From positions 80,137-144,136 of the forward strand of contig NZ_SMAF01000002.1 in assembly GCF_004343305.1 (NCBI RefSeq): a stretch of 64,000 nucleotides of DNA, read 5' to 3'. The translations under genes and the position numbers were made by a program. The notes below the pieces were generated by a model, which saw nothing but the letters and a program-made list of their open reading frames with translations, was not told the DNA's origin and did not search any database. Positions 51,023 to 64,000 of this stretch are shown here, piece after piece (within the stretch, counting starts at the first letter, position 1; each line of letters starts with the position of its first letter). Source of the DNA: Pseudofulvimonas gallinarii (GTDB taxonomy: Bacteria; Pseudomonadota; Gammaproteobacteria; Xanthomonadales; UBA2363).

Positions 51023-51881
51023 CGAAGGCGGGGATCACCGAAGCGCAACGGGCATCGCCCGCGTCGCACCGCAGCCCGAAGTCCAGCGTGCCCCAGGCGA
51101 ACCGTTCGACATCATCCGGATCGAAGGCTGCGCCGAAACGCGCGCCACGCGTCGAGTGCAGGTCATCGATCCGGAGGCGTTCTTCCGCATCGAGGCGGCC
51201 GGTGCCCAGCACCCAGTGCTGGCGGCCCTCGCTGTCGTAGCTGTACCAGGTCACGATTGCCTGCGTCGGCGTCGACCAATGGACGGCGAAGCCTTCGCCA
51301 TTGTGGGCGGGGTCGTACCAGGAACCGGTCTGCCCCGCGTGATCGGCGACCTCGCGGCCCGTCACGCCATGCGGCGTTTCGCAGCGGCTGCCCATCACCC
51401 GCGCCAGTCGCTGCACAGGAAACGCCTGTGCCTGCCCAAAGGCCTCGTAGCTGAAATGGCCCTGGTCGCAGCCGCTGAATTCGATCCGCGCCGAACCGGC
51501 CAGTTCGCGCACGACGTCATCCGGATCGAAGTCGGCGCCGAAGCGCGCTCCCCGCGTCACCACCAGTTGCGGGAAGTCGATCCGCTGGCCACCCTCGCCA
51601 TCGTCCACCACCTGCCCGGTCGCGGTCATCCAGCGTTGCCCGCCGGTTTCGTCGTAGGTGAACCAGTACAGCCAGGCACTGTCTGCGCTGCGCATTTCCA
51701 GCACCCAGCCCTCGCCGCTGCGATCCACCGCGAACCAGTGGCCGGCATGGCCGGACGTGATCGGCATGCCGGCGGCGGGGACTGCACCACTGAGCAGCAT
51801 CAGAAGCAAGCCAGCCAACCACCGGACCGGAACGGCACCGCAATGGTCTCGTGAACTTCGACACCGCAATGTGGACAGCAT
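51006..51881 (-). CDS. Secreted protein with two ~120-residue repeats (5' part of a disrupted gene)
   Basis: 291 residues as written. A signal peptide (WLAGLLLMLLSGAVPAAG, about 21-38) is followed by two related units of about 120 residues. Each contains a GEG motif, an aromatic strand (AWLYWFTYDETGGQRWMTATG; AIVTWYSYDSEGRQHWVLGTG), the phrase TRGARFGA-x-FDPDDV and a final FG...QRL...C. The second unit is cut before its QRL...C end, which is found in the next frame (see the adjoining entry), so the gene is broken near 51014. CGGAG precedes the ATG at 51881. I do not recognise the repeat by name; similar units occur in secreted proteins of xanthomonads (from memory). Confidence 0.75.
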   Translation of the reverse strand: MLSTLRCRSSRDHCGAVPVRWLAGLLLMLLSGAVPAAGMPITSGHAGHWFAVDRSGEGWVLEMRSADSAWLYWFTYDETGGQRWMTATGQVVDDGEGGQRIDFPQLVVTRGARFGADFDPDDVVRELAGSARIEFSGCDQGHFSYEAFGQAQAFPVQRLARVMGSRCETPHGVTGREVADHAGQTGSWYDPAHNGEGFAVHWSTPTQAIVTWYSYDSEGRQHWVLGTGRLDAEERLRIDDLHSTRGARFGAAFDPDDVERFAWGTLDFGLRCDAGDARCASVIPAFGEGVA

Positions 51882-52294
51882 GCTGCGTACTCCGCTTCAC
51901 CTGGATTTGGACAAAGACTAGTCGCATAGCCCTCCACATGCATCCATCGGCTGCGCACGGTGCGTTCGCGACGCCAGGATTCCAGCCCACAGGATGCAGG
52001 CGAACCGACGCGAACCTCGCCGGCAAAAAGCATCATCGTTCCGATGCAGGCGATCGGGCGTTCGAAACAGTCGACACCGGCTCGATACCGGCATGCCGAC
52101 ATTGCCGGCGTTGACCGTCGTGGTCGATCGCCGTTCAAACCCGCGTGACGATGGCACCGCTCCAATGCGGGCGAGTCGACACCGGTCATGGTCGCCAGAA
52201 GAACCCCTGGATGCGAGCGACCAGGACCGGCAGCGCACCCGCCATCAAAACGAACCCGTTGCCGATGCTGCGCGACAACACGCGGGGCCGTCCG
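51882..52294. other. Intergenic region without a supported gene
   Basis: 413 bp between the repeat protein and the beta-helix gene, both on the minus strand. An open frame across it on the minus strand (51800-52189) is rich in Cys and Arg, overlaps the signal peptide of the next gene and has no ribosome-binding site. I see no clear terminator. Confidence 0.5.
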
Positions 52295-57044
<4,750 letters not shown>

Positions 57045-57067
57045 GCGCATCGACAAGGAACGCCACC

Positions 57068-57754
57068 ATGATCGACCTGCATTACTGGCCGACGCCGAAC
57101 GGAATGAAAGTCCGGCTGCTCCTGGAAGAGACGGGGCTGCCCTGGACGCCGCACCTGGTCGATATCAGGAAGGGTGAGCAGTTCGCTCCGACGTTCCTGG
57201 CGATCTCGCCGAACAATCGCATCCCCGCGATCGTCGACCACGATCCCGTCGGTGGCGGCGAACCGGTCAGCCTGTTCGAATCCGGCGCGATCCTGCTCTA
57301 CCTGGCCGAGAAAACGTCGCGCTTCATTCCCGGCGACGTACGCGGCCGCGCGGAAGTGCTGCAATGGCTGTTCTGGCAGATGGGCGGCCTCGGACCGATG
57401 GCGGGACAGGCGGGTCATTTCCGCATCTACGCGCCGGAAACCGTGCCCTACGGCATCGACCGCTACACGCGCGAGGTCACGCGCCTGTACGGCGTGCTCG
57501 ACCGCCGCCTCGCCGACCGTGAGTTCATCGCCGGCGACTACTCGATCGCCGACATGGCCTGCCATCCGTGGATCGCGCCGCACCAGGCGCACGGCCAGAA
57601 CCTGGCAGACTTCCCCAACCTGCGCCGCTGGTTCGATGCCATCAACGCCCGGCCGGCGACGCAGCGCGCCTACGCGGAGGCGCTGCCGGCCTACTCGCGT
57701 CCATTGAGTGACGAGGAACGCGCGGTGCTGTTCGGAACCCCACCGAAACCCTAG
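57068..57754 (+). CDS. Glutathione S-transferase family protein (YfcG/YghU-like)
   Basis: A 228-residue cytosolic protein. The thioredoxin domain starts with LHYWPTPNGMKVRLLLEE, has the glutathione-binding FAPTFLAISPNNRIPAIVD, and LFESGAILLYLAEKT. The helical domain contains GPMAGQAGHF and ...YSIADMACHPWI. This pattern is that of the Nu-class/YfcG group, which act as disulfide-bond reductases with glutathione. It starts 23 bp after parE with AAGGAACG upstream. Its last ~35 codons are the source of the degenerate tandem repeat that follows. Confidence 0.93.
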   Translation: MIDLHYWPTPNGMKVRLLLEETGLPWTPHLVDIRKGEQFAPTFLAISPNNRIPAIVDHDPVGGGEPVSLFESGAILLYLAEKTSRFIPGDVRGRAEVLQWLFWQMGGLGPMAGQAGHFRIYAPETVPYGIDRYTREVTRLYGVLDRRLADREFIAGDYSIADMACHPWIAPHQAHGQNLADFPNLRRWFDAINARPATQRAYAEALPAYSRPLSDEERAVLFGTPPKP

Positions 57755-58225
57755 CCCGCTGTTCAACGCCTGGCCGGCGACGCGGTGCGCCTGCACGGAG
57801 GCACTGCCGGCCTAGTCGCGGTGGTTGGGTGACGAGGAGCGCGCGGGGCTGCGCGACAGCGCCGAACCCTGGCCTGATTTTCGACGCCCGAACGGCGACA
57901 CAGCCCGCCTGCGCAGAGGCACTGCCAGCCTGCTCGCGGGCGTTGGGTGACGAGGAGCGCGCGGTGCCGTTCGCGACAGCGCCGAAACCCTGGCCCGCTG
58001 TTCAACGCCCGAACGGCGACGCGGCGCGCCTGCGCGGCGACACTGCCGGCCTAGTCGCTGTCGTTGGGGACGAGAGCGCGCGGTGCCGTCCGGGACGCCA
58101 CCGAAATCCGGGCCCGCTCCAACATGCGGCCCTCAACGCAGGCCCCTGCGTACTGGCTGCCGGCCTAACCGCTTCCGTCGGGTGACGGGGATCGCGCGGT
58201 GCTGTCCGGAACGGCGTCGAAGCCC
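57620..58225. repeat. Degenerate ~120-bp tandem array derived from the 3' end of the GST gene
   Basis: The GST segment from GCCCGGCCGGCGACGC to the stop is followed by about four imperfect copies. The anchor GACGAGGA(A/G)CGCGCGG occurs with its A at 57711, 57832, 57950, 58070 (shortened) and 58185 (degenerate), a period of 115-121 bp. Other shared parts are CACTGCCGGCCTAGTCGC and CCCGCTGTTCAACGCC. In two of the copies the TAC of the gene has become TAG. The last copy overlaps the 3' end of the convergent GGDEF-EAL gene. No functional gene lies in 57755-58164. Confidence 0.88.
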
Positions 58226-60888
58226 TGGCCCGCTTCCTCCTCGATGGGTGGCGCGGCGAAGCGGTCCCGGCAGTAGACCGCCGGCTCCGGCCGGTGCAGC
58301 GCGAAACCCTGCACGTAGTCGATGCCGAGCATGCGCAGGCGTGCCGGCAGTTCGACGGAATCCACCGATTCGGCGACCACGCGCAGGTCGGCGTGGTGGC
58401 CGATCTCGGCGACCGCGCGCACGATGGCCAGGCTCATCGGATCGGTATCGATCTTGCGGATGAAGCTGCCGTCGATCTTGATGATGTCCACCGGCAACTG
58501 CCGCAGGTAGCCGAACGAGGCCATGCCGACGCCGAAATCGTCGAGCGCGAATCGGCAGCCGATGGCACGCAGGCGGCGCATGAAGGTCTGCACGCGGCGC
58601 AGGTTGCCCACCGCCGAGGTTTCGGTGATCTCGAAGCACAGCTTGCCGGGCGTGACGCGATGGCGCTCGATGGCATCGATGATGACGTCGGCGAAACCCT
58701 CGGAATCGACGCTGGCGCCGGAGAGGTTGATCGAGCAACTGCTCAGATTCGGACCGTCTGGATGCAGGCGGTCGAAATTGGACAGCGCGGTTTCCACCAC
58801 CCACTTGTCGAGCAGCGGCATCAGGCCGAAACGCTCGGCGGCAGGAATGAAGTTGCCGGGCGAGATCATCGTCCCGGACGGATCGCGCATGCGCAGCAGC
58901 ACCTCGACGCGCGCGCCGGCACCCGTCACTTCCTTGCGCAGCGAACGTATCTCCTGGTAGTCCAGGCTGAGGCGGCCATCCGCCATCGCCTGGCGGATAC
59001 GGCCCGGCCATTCCATCTCGCTGCGCCGGTGCGCGCTCTCGGCGTCGCTCTCGGCATACAGGTAATAGCGGTTGCGTCCGTGTTCCTTGGCCAGGAAGCA
59101 GGCGGTATCCGCCATCGACAGCGCGTCGCCGCGCGTCATTCCCGGCTCGTCAAGGATCACCAGGCCGATACTGGCGGTGACCGCCACGCTGCGCTGGTCG
59201 AGGCGATGGATATTGCCGGCGACCACCTCGCACAGGCGCTGCGCGGTCGCGCGCGCGTTCGCCTCGCGGCCGTCGGCAAGCAGGATGCCGAACTCGTCAC
59301 CACCCAGGCGCGCGAGCCGGTCGCTGGGGCCGAGCTGGTCGCGCAGGCAGGCGGCGATCCGGATCAGCAGTTCGTCGCCGGCGGCGTGGCCGCTGCTGTC
59401 GTTCACCACCTTGAACTGGTCGAGGTCGAGATAGAGCAGCGCCCGCGGTATGCCGCCGGCATCGACCGCGGCGATCGCGCGATCCAGTTCGGTATCGAAG
59501 CCGCGCCGGTTGTTCAGACCGGTGAGATCGTCATGCATGGCCTGGAAGCGCAGTCGTTCGGTCAGCTCGCGCAGTTCGCTGACGTCGCTGGCGACCATGA
59601 GCAGCTTGTATTCCCCGTCAAGTTCGACGCGCGTCACCGAAAGGCTGGCCCAGAAGCCGCCGGCGTGGCCAAGGTGGATGGTCTGCTCGATCAGCGCCTG
59701 GCCGGTGTCCGCCACGGAGCGGACCTGGCGCACCATTTCCGGATCGTCGATGAGCTGGTCGAGCGTGGACAGCAGTGGTGTCAGGTGCTGGCCGAAACGC
59801 CGGCGTCCAGCATCGTTGATGTAATCGAGGCGGCCATCGTCGGCACGTACGAGTGCGACGGCGACCGGCAGCAGGTCGTTGAGGGCGCGGAAACGCGTTT
59901 CGCTGGCCTGGTACTGGCTGGCCAGCTTGTTGGCCAGGCGCTGCGCACGCTGGCGCATGCCGATCAGCGACCACACGGCCAGCGCCATCATCACGCTTGC
60001 CAGCAGGCCGATGGCCAGCGTCAGCCCCGCCTCGGTCGAGCGCGACGTGTTCGACGGCATCGCCGTCAGGTGCAGGCGCCAGATCCGTTCGCCGAAACGC
60101 ACGTCTTCGACCAGTTCGATGTGCGGTTCCCGCGGACCCGGATCGTCGATGACGCTCTGGAACAGCATCGTGCCGGTCTGGGCGTCGCGCACGTCGACAT
60201 TGAAGTTGGCGAGCACGTCCGGCGGCAGGCCGACCTTCAGCAGCGCCGAAACATCGAAGATCGCGGCCACCGAACCGGCCAGGCGATCCTGGCGCTCGTC
60301 CTGCGTCGCCGGTGGCGCGCCGCGGGTGAACACCGGCAGGCGGAAACTGACGGCCAGCCATTCGCCGCGGATCGGGTCACCATGGCGGAAAGGTGCCGAC
60401 AGCACCGGCTGGTCACTGCCTGCGGAACGGTGCAGCGCTTCCAGGTCGTTCGGTCGTGCCGACACATCCAGTCCGATCAGCGCGTCATTGCCGGCGGCGG
60501 GCGCCACCATCTCGGTGATGTAGCGGCTGCCGCCATCCGGCGCGGTGCGGCGCGCCGCGTATTCGAGCAGGCGCAGCGCCGGGACGAAGTGGTCCTTGTC
60601 GAGGATCCGGTGCAGGGTGGCGAACTCGCGCGGCGACACCCGGTCGGCGGACAGGAAGGCCGCCTGCAGGGAGCGGATCATCTGGCTGGCGAACGCCAGT
60701 TCGCTGTTGAGCGTCTCCGCGCTGCGCGCGGCGATGCGCGCCAGCTGCATGTGCCGGTCCTCGACCAGCTTGCCATGCTGCCAGTGCGCGACGAGCGCGC
60801 TCAATGCCAGGCCAAGGACCAGCGCCACCAGGCTCCACACCCGTGCACTCATCCTCGAACCGGACTGGTCGGCGACGATGTTCCCCAT
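58165..60888 (-). CDS. Membrane CHASE-PAS-GGDEF-EAL protein for cyclic-di-GMP turnover
   Basis: 907 residues. Membrane helices at about 15-34 and 293-313 enclose a periplasmic CHASE-type sensor. A PAS domain follows (about 330-430), then GGDEF (about 455-610) with an intact RLGGDEFGIL but no RxxD inhibitory site (GPSD stands there). The EAL domain (about 630-870) has EVLLR for EALLR and retains FEITET, DDFGVGMAS, IKIDGSF, VAESVDS and YVQGF, so both activities may be present. The C-terminal tail (about 880-907) is encoded by the last copy of the GST-derived repeat read backwards. The ATG at 60888 has GGGAGGA directly before it; the ATG at 60852 is an alternative. Confidence 0.92.
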   Translation of the reverse strand: MGNIVADQSGSRMSARVWSLVALVLGLALSALVAHWQHGKLVEDRHMQLARIAARSAETLNSELAFASQMIRSLQAAFLSADRVSPREFATLHRILDKDHFVPALRLLEYAARRTAPDGGSRYITEMVAPAAGNDALIGLDVSARPNDLEALHRSAGSDQPVLSAPFRHGDPIRGEWLAVSFRLPVFTRGAPPATQDERQDRLAGSVAAIFDVSALLKVGLPPDVLANFNVDVRDAQTGTMLFQSVIDDPGPREPHIELVEDVRFGERIWRLHLTAMPSNTSRSTEAGLTLAIGLLASVMMALAVWSLIGMRQRAQRLANKLASQYQASETRFRALNDLLPVAVALVRADDGRLDYINDAGRRRFGQHLTPLLSTLDQLIDDPEMVRQVRSVADTGQALIEQTIHLGHAGGFWASLSVTRVELDGEYKLLMVASDVSELRELTERLRFQAMHDDLTGLNNRRGFDTELDRAIAAVDAGGIPRALLYLDLDQFKVVNDSSGHAAGDELLIRIAACLRDQLGPSDRLARLGGDEFGILLADGREANARATAQRLCEVVAGNIHRLDQRSVAVTASIGLVILDEPGMTRGDALSMADTACFLAKEHGRNRYYLYAESDAESAHRRSEMEWPGRIRQAMADGRLSLDYQEIRSLRKEVTGAGARVEVLLRMRDPSGTMISPGNFIPAAERFGLMPLLDKWVVETALSNFDRLHPDGPNLSSCSINLSGASVDSEGFADVIIDAIERHRVTPGKLCFEITETSAVGNLRRVQTFMRRLRAIGCRFALDDFGVGMASFGYLRQLPVDIIKIDGSFIRKIDTDPMSLAIVRAVAEIGHHADLRVVAESVDSVELPARLRMLGIDYVQGFALHRPEPAVYCRDRFAAPPIEEEAGQGFDAVPDSTARSPSPDGSG

Positions 60889-60969
60889 TCCTCCCTCGCC
60901 AGGGTCGACCCTGAACTATCTCCGCACTTTAGCGCAGGCCGACGCTGGACGGGCGACCCGCCAGGCGGG

Positions 60970-62424
60970 TCACGTCTGCGTGCCGCCCACGGTCATCGCA
61001 TCGATCTTCAACGTCGGCTGGCCGACTCCGACGGGGACGCTCTGGCCATCCTTGCCGCAGACGCCGACCCCGGTATCCAGCCTCAGGTCGTTGCCGACCA
61101 TGCTCACCCGGCCCATGGCCTCCGGTCCGTTGCCGATCAGCGTCGCGCCCTTCACCGGCGCGGTGACCTTGCCGTCCTCGATCAGGTAGGCCTCGGATGC
61201 GGAGAACACGAACTTGCCGGAGGTGATGTCCACCTGGCCGCCACCGAAATTCACCGCGTACAGGCCGCGCTTCACCGAGGCGATGATCTCGCCCGGATCG
61301 CTTTCGCCTGGGCGCATGTAGGTGTTCGTCATGCGCGGCATCGGCAGGTGCGCGAACGACTCGCGGCGGCCGTTGCCCGTTGGTCGCGAGCCCATCAGGC
61401 GCGCATTGAGCTTGTCCTGCATGTAGCCGGTGAGCACGCCGTTCTCGATCAGCGTGGTGCACTGGGTCTGCACGCCTTCGTCATCGATGTTCAGCGAACC
61501 GCGGCGACCGTCCAGCGTGCCGTCATCGACGATCGTGCACAGCGACGAGGCCACCTTCTGGCCCATCCGGCCGGCGAAGGCACTGGTGCCCTTGCGGTTG
61601 AAGTCGCCTTCAAGCCCATGGCCGACGGCTTCGTGCAGGAGCACGCCGGGCCAGCCCGGGCCGAGCACGACGGTCATCTCGCCGGCCGGCGCGTCGACGG
61701 CCTCGAGGTTCACCAGCGCCTGGCGCACCGCCTCGCGCGCGAACGCGAACGGCAGGTCGCCGGCAGTGAAGCGTGCGTAGTCGTGGCGACCGCCCCCGCC
61801 GGCACTGCCCTGCTCGCGGCGACCGTTGCTTTCGACGATCACCTGGACGTTGCAGCGGACCAGTGGGCGGACGTCGCCGGCCAAGGTGCCGTCGCTGGCG
61901 GCGACCAGCACGGTTTCAATACTCCCGGCAAGGCTGACGATCACCTGCTGCACGCGTGGATCGAGCGAGCGGGCGAAGGCATCGACCTCGCGCAGCAGCT
62001 TCACCTTGTCGTGGTTGTCGAGGCTGTCCAGCGGATCGACCGGTGCATACAGGTTGCGGCCACCGGCCACCTTGAGCGCCTGCCCCGGCGACGACTGTCC
62101 TTCGCGGGCGATCGCGCGCGCGGCGCGCCCGGCCTCCACCAGCGCCGGCAGCATGATCTCGTCGGAATAGGCGAAGCCGGTCTTCTCGCCGCTGATGGCA
62201 CGGATGCCGACGCCCTGTTCGATGCTGTGCGTGCCGTCCTTGACGATGCCGTCCTCGAGCACCCACTGCTCGCTGCGGCTGCGCTGGAAATACAGGTCGG
62301 CGGCGTCGATGCCGGGCCCCATCACCTGCGCGAAGACGCGCTCGAGGTCGGCCTGGCCCAGCCCGCCCGGGGCAAGCAGCGAACGCTCTGCCAGTTCGAT
62401 CGGGGCGAGGATGTCAGTACTCAT
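60970..62424 (-). CDS. tldD: Metalloprotease TldD
   Basis: Subunit of the TldD/TldE (PmbA) zinc protease that degrades unfolded peptides, matures microcin B17 and acts on CcdA in E. coli. 484 residues. The zinc motif [11 protein letters not shown] (HExxxH) near residue 265, [24 protein letters not shown] and the C-terminal [18 protein letters not shown] are typical. Its ATG overlaps the stop of the upstream YhdP-like gene by 4 bp, the yhdP-tldD order known from E. coli and pseudomonads. Confidence 0.96.
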   Translation of the reverse strand: MSTDILAPIELAERSLLAPGGLGQADLERVFAQVMGPGIDAADLYFQRSRSEQWVLEDGIVKDGTHSIEQGVGIRAISGEKTGFAYSDEIMLPALVEAGRAARAIAREGQSSPGQALKVAGGRNLYAPVDPLDSLDNHDKVKLLREVDAFARSLDPRVQQVIVSLAGSIETVLVAASDGTLAGDVRPLVRCNVQVIVESNGRREQGSAGGGGRHDYARFTAGDLPFAFAREAVRQALVNLEAVDAPAGEMTVVLGPGWPGVLLHEAVGHGLEGDFNRKGTSAFAGRMGQKVASSLCTIVDDGTLDGRRGSLNIDDEGVQTQCTTLIENGVLTGYMQDKLNARLMGSRPTGNGRRESFAHLPMPRMTNTYMRPGESDPGEIIASVKRGLYAVNFGGGQVDITSGKFVFSASEAYLIEDGKVTAPVKGATLIGNGPEAMGRVSMVGNDLRLDTGVGVCGKDGQSVPVGVGQPTLKIDAMTVGGTQT

Positions 62425-64000
62425 GTTGCGGGTTCCATGTCTGCGCGCTCGGCGCGTGGGCGGGGCGAGGTGCCACTGATAGGCTCCTGCTTGATGATGA
62501 CCGGATCGTCCCAGGGGCCGGTGACGCGATACACCATGTGGCTGACCTTGTGCGCGCGCATCAGGCCCTGCATCAACAGGCCGGCGGCGGCACCGGCCGG
62601 GCCGCCGGCGATCACGCCGACCACCGGCAGCGTGCCACCGACGCGCGGCGTCACTTCCAATGTCTGGTCGTAGTCGCGCAGTATCAAGCCCGTGCGACCG
62701 GTCACCAGGATGTCGGCCGAAGGTGATTTGAGCAGCACGTTGTCGGTATAGGCCTCGCCGACGTCGAGCTGGAAGCTGCCTTCGATGGAGCTGAAGCGCA
62801 TGCCCTGGCTGAAGATGTCGCGGAAATCCAGGACCAGGCGGCGCGGGATCTCGCGCAGGTTGAGCAGGCCGAACAGGCGGCCGACGCCGGGATCGATGTC
62901 GATGATGCGACCGGAGCCCACCTTCAGCGTGAGCACGCCCTCGATGTTTTCCAGCGCGAAGGCAGCGGGCGAACCGGCCCAGCTGCCGCGGATGGTGCTG
63001 TCGGTGCGGCCTCCTTCGATCAGCGCCGCGAAGCCGAAACTCTCCAGCATGCGGCCCAGGTCCGGTGCGCGCAGCGCGATGTCGAAGTCGGAGCGGTCAC
63101 CGGTCGCCACGCGCCGCCATAGTCCAGTGGCATCCAGCTCGAAGGCGGAATTGCGCGCCTGGAAACGCTCGACGCGGAAGGCGCCATCGGCCACCTCGGC
63201 GAGCAGCCGGGTGCTGCCCAGGTGCTTGCTGCCGATGCGGACGTCTTCGGCCTCCACGTCCAGCGCCGGCATCGCCGCTGGATCAAGGTCGCCGCCGAGG
63301 GAAGCGCTGCCCGCCTCCGGCACATGCACGCGGCTGAAGCGGCCGCGCACCACGCGGCCCTCGCTCGCCTTCGGCCAGACGATCTCGCCATCGATATCGG
63401 GACCGCGCAGCTGCACCTTCACCGTGCCATCGGCGGGCAACATCTGCAGGTCGACGTCGCGGAAGGCGCGACCGAACACGCCGAGTTCACCTGCCCGCAG
63501 CATGATCGGCGGCCAGGTCGTCGCCGAATCGTCGCCACGCGCGGACAGCGCCAGCCAGCCGGTAAGGTCGAAGGCGGGCACCTGCCCGCTGATGCTGAGG
63601 CCGAGGCGGGGCACCTGCTCGGGCGTGGCGCCGCCCAGTGCGACGGCGCCGGCGAATCCAAGGCCGGCACTGGGCAGTCGTGCCTTCATGTGCACCAGGC
63701 TGCCGATGCGCAACTCGAGCGGACGCGGCTGCCCTTCCGGCGACAGTCGCGTCTCCAGCCTGAGCGGCAGCGCGCTGCCCCGGCTCTTGGCCAGCGGCGC
63801 CGGCAGGTCGAGTGCGATGCCGCGCAGGTCGCTGTCGACACGGACGCGGGCGCCGGGTTCGCTTCCCGCGGCATCGGCATGCGGCACCTCGATGCGGACC
63901 CGCCATTCGGCGCGGCCATCCATGCGCGCGACCATCGGCGCCACATAGTCGAAGTCGCCGAACAGCGCCGAGGCAGGCAGGCGTCCGCGCAGCTGGCCTT
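62421..64000 (-). CDS. YhdP family protein (AsmA-like), 3' part only
   Basis: The last 525 codons of a much longer gene; the frame stays open to the window edge (…[19 protein letters not shown]), so the start lies outside. Seen are the repetitive beta-strand pattern of AsmA/TamB-like proteins and the conserved C-terminal region: [40 protein letters not shown], then a [12 protein letters not shown] segment. YhdP is an inner-membrane-anchored periplasmic bridge for phospholipid transport to the outer membrane. Overlaps tldD, whose translation is probably coupled. Confidence 0.92.
   Translation of the reverse strand, partial: GQLRGRLPASALFGDFDYVAPMVARMDGRAEWRVRIEVPHADAAGSEPGARVRVDSDLRGIALDLPAPLAKSRGSALPLRLETRLSPEGQPRPLELRIGSLVHMKARLPSAGLGFAGAVALGGATPEQVPRLGLSISGQVPAFDLTGWLALSARGDDSATTWPPIMLRAGELGVFGRAFRDVDLQMLPADGTVKVQLRGPDIDGEIVWPKASEGRVVRGRFSRVHVPEAGSASLGGDLDPAAMPALDVEAEDVRIGSKHLGSTRLLAEVADGAFRVERFQARNSAFELDATGLWRRVATGDRSDFDIALRAPDLGRMLESFGFAALIEGGRTDSTIRGSWAGSPAAFALENIEGVLTLKVGSGRIIDIDPGVGRLFGLLNLREIPRRLVLDFRDIFSQGMRFSSIEGSFQLDVGEAYTDNVLLKSPSADILVTGRTGLILRDYDQTLEVTPRVGGTLPVVGVIAGGPAGAAAGLLMQGLMRAHKVSHMVYRVTGPWDDPVIIKQEPISGTSPRPRAERADMEPAT

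Noticed and set aside
51800-52189. Cys-rich 129-codon frame on the minus strand, with a CPHCG motif
   Set aside because: It overlaps the signal-peptide coding region of the next gene in another frame, has no ribosome-binding site and is Arg-rich like random GC-rich frames.
57755-58164. CRISPR-like array after the GST gene
   Set aside because: The units are ~120 bp, adjacent, degenerate and derived from coding sequence. There are no short repeats with unique spacers and no cas genes.
58294-62673. A 1459-codon open frame on the plus strand
   Set aside because: It is antisense to the GGDEF-EAL and tldD genes, which have all family motifs on the minus strand. Long antisense frames are expected in GC-rich DNA. 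Its translation is Arg/Ala/His-rich without domains.

Overview
The window is a 64-kb piece of a GC-rich bacterial chromosome. Gene content and order point to a gammaproteobacterium of the Xanthomonadales/Lysobacterales (a Rhodanobacteraceae- or Lysobacteraceae-like organism). The pointers are the ispE-lolB-TPR lipoprotein block next to hemA-prfA, a bacterial kynurenine pathway (kynU, kmo), the nnr-tsaE pair near an AmiC-type amidase, the pyrG-kdsA-eno-ftsB-ispD-ispF-truD string, and secreted proteins that carry a C-terminal Phe-Ala-x-Gly-Phe-Glu motif. This placement is inference from content; no marker gene was compared. No rRNA, tRNA, phage, transposase or CRISPR array was seen.

Layout. 1-240: a tandem intergenic repeat. 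259-3594: ispE, lolB and a TPR lipoprotein on the minus strand, overlapping stop to start. 3687-8146: hemA-prfA and a TPR/GT41 O-GlcNAc-transferase-like protein on the plus strand. 8222-12877: kynU and kmo flanking an M64 metallopeptidase gene broken by an in-frame amber codon. 13088-19713: an AI-2E-type permease fused to a GAF domain, an omega-amidase/glutamine-transaminase pair, a DUF2058 protein and UDP-glucose dehydrogenase. 19883-25556: FKBP isomerase, periplasmic glutathione peroxidase, a YtrA-type GntR/ABC operon, azurin, and an FNR regulator with an FNR box in front of it. 25650-34385: PBP1b with an LpoP-like lipoprotein partner, MsrA, a GST, Pth, an AMIN/LysM amidase and an S9 peptidase. 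34507-41843: a broken small gene, tsaE, nnr, queG, a frameshifted TetR gene, rarA, truD, ispF. 41929-47406: ispD, ftsB, eno, a small periplasmic protein, kdsA, pyrG. 47564-54972: an accessory island of secreted proteins (amidase, HAF-repeat protein, beta-helix protein), two of them frame-disrupted. 55158-64000: parE, a GST whose 3' end has been tandemly copied, a CHASE-PAS-GGDEF-EAL protein, tldD and the 3' part of a YhdP-like gene that runs off the window.

Working together. IspE, IspD and IspF are three consecutive MEP-pathway enzymes. KynU and Kmo belong to tryptophan-to-quinolinate (NAD) synthesis. LolB, KdsA, YhdP and the TPR lipoprotein are envelope-assembly functions; PBP1b, its lipoprotein and two amidases handle peptidoglycan. 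FNR and azurin point to growth under low oxygen.

The most unusual features are these. (1) Four or five genes are broken by a single-base indel or a stop, and all are accessory (secreted proteins or a regulator), while roughly 45 housekeeping genes are intact. One break lies in a G8 tract in a secreted beta-helix gene, a possible phase switch. (2) A degenerate ~120-bp tandem array was derived from the last codons of a GST gene and reaches into the 3' end of the convergent GGDEF-EAL gene. (3) There is an AI-2E permease/GAF fusion. (4) A small secreted protein heads the GntR-ABC operon, with a palindrome at its promoter.
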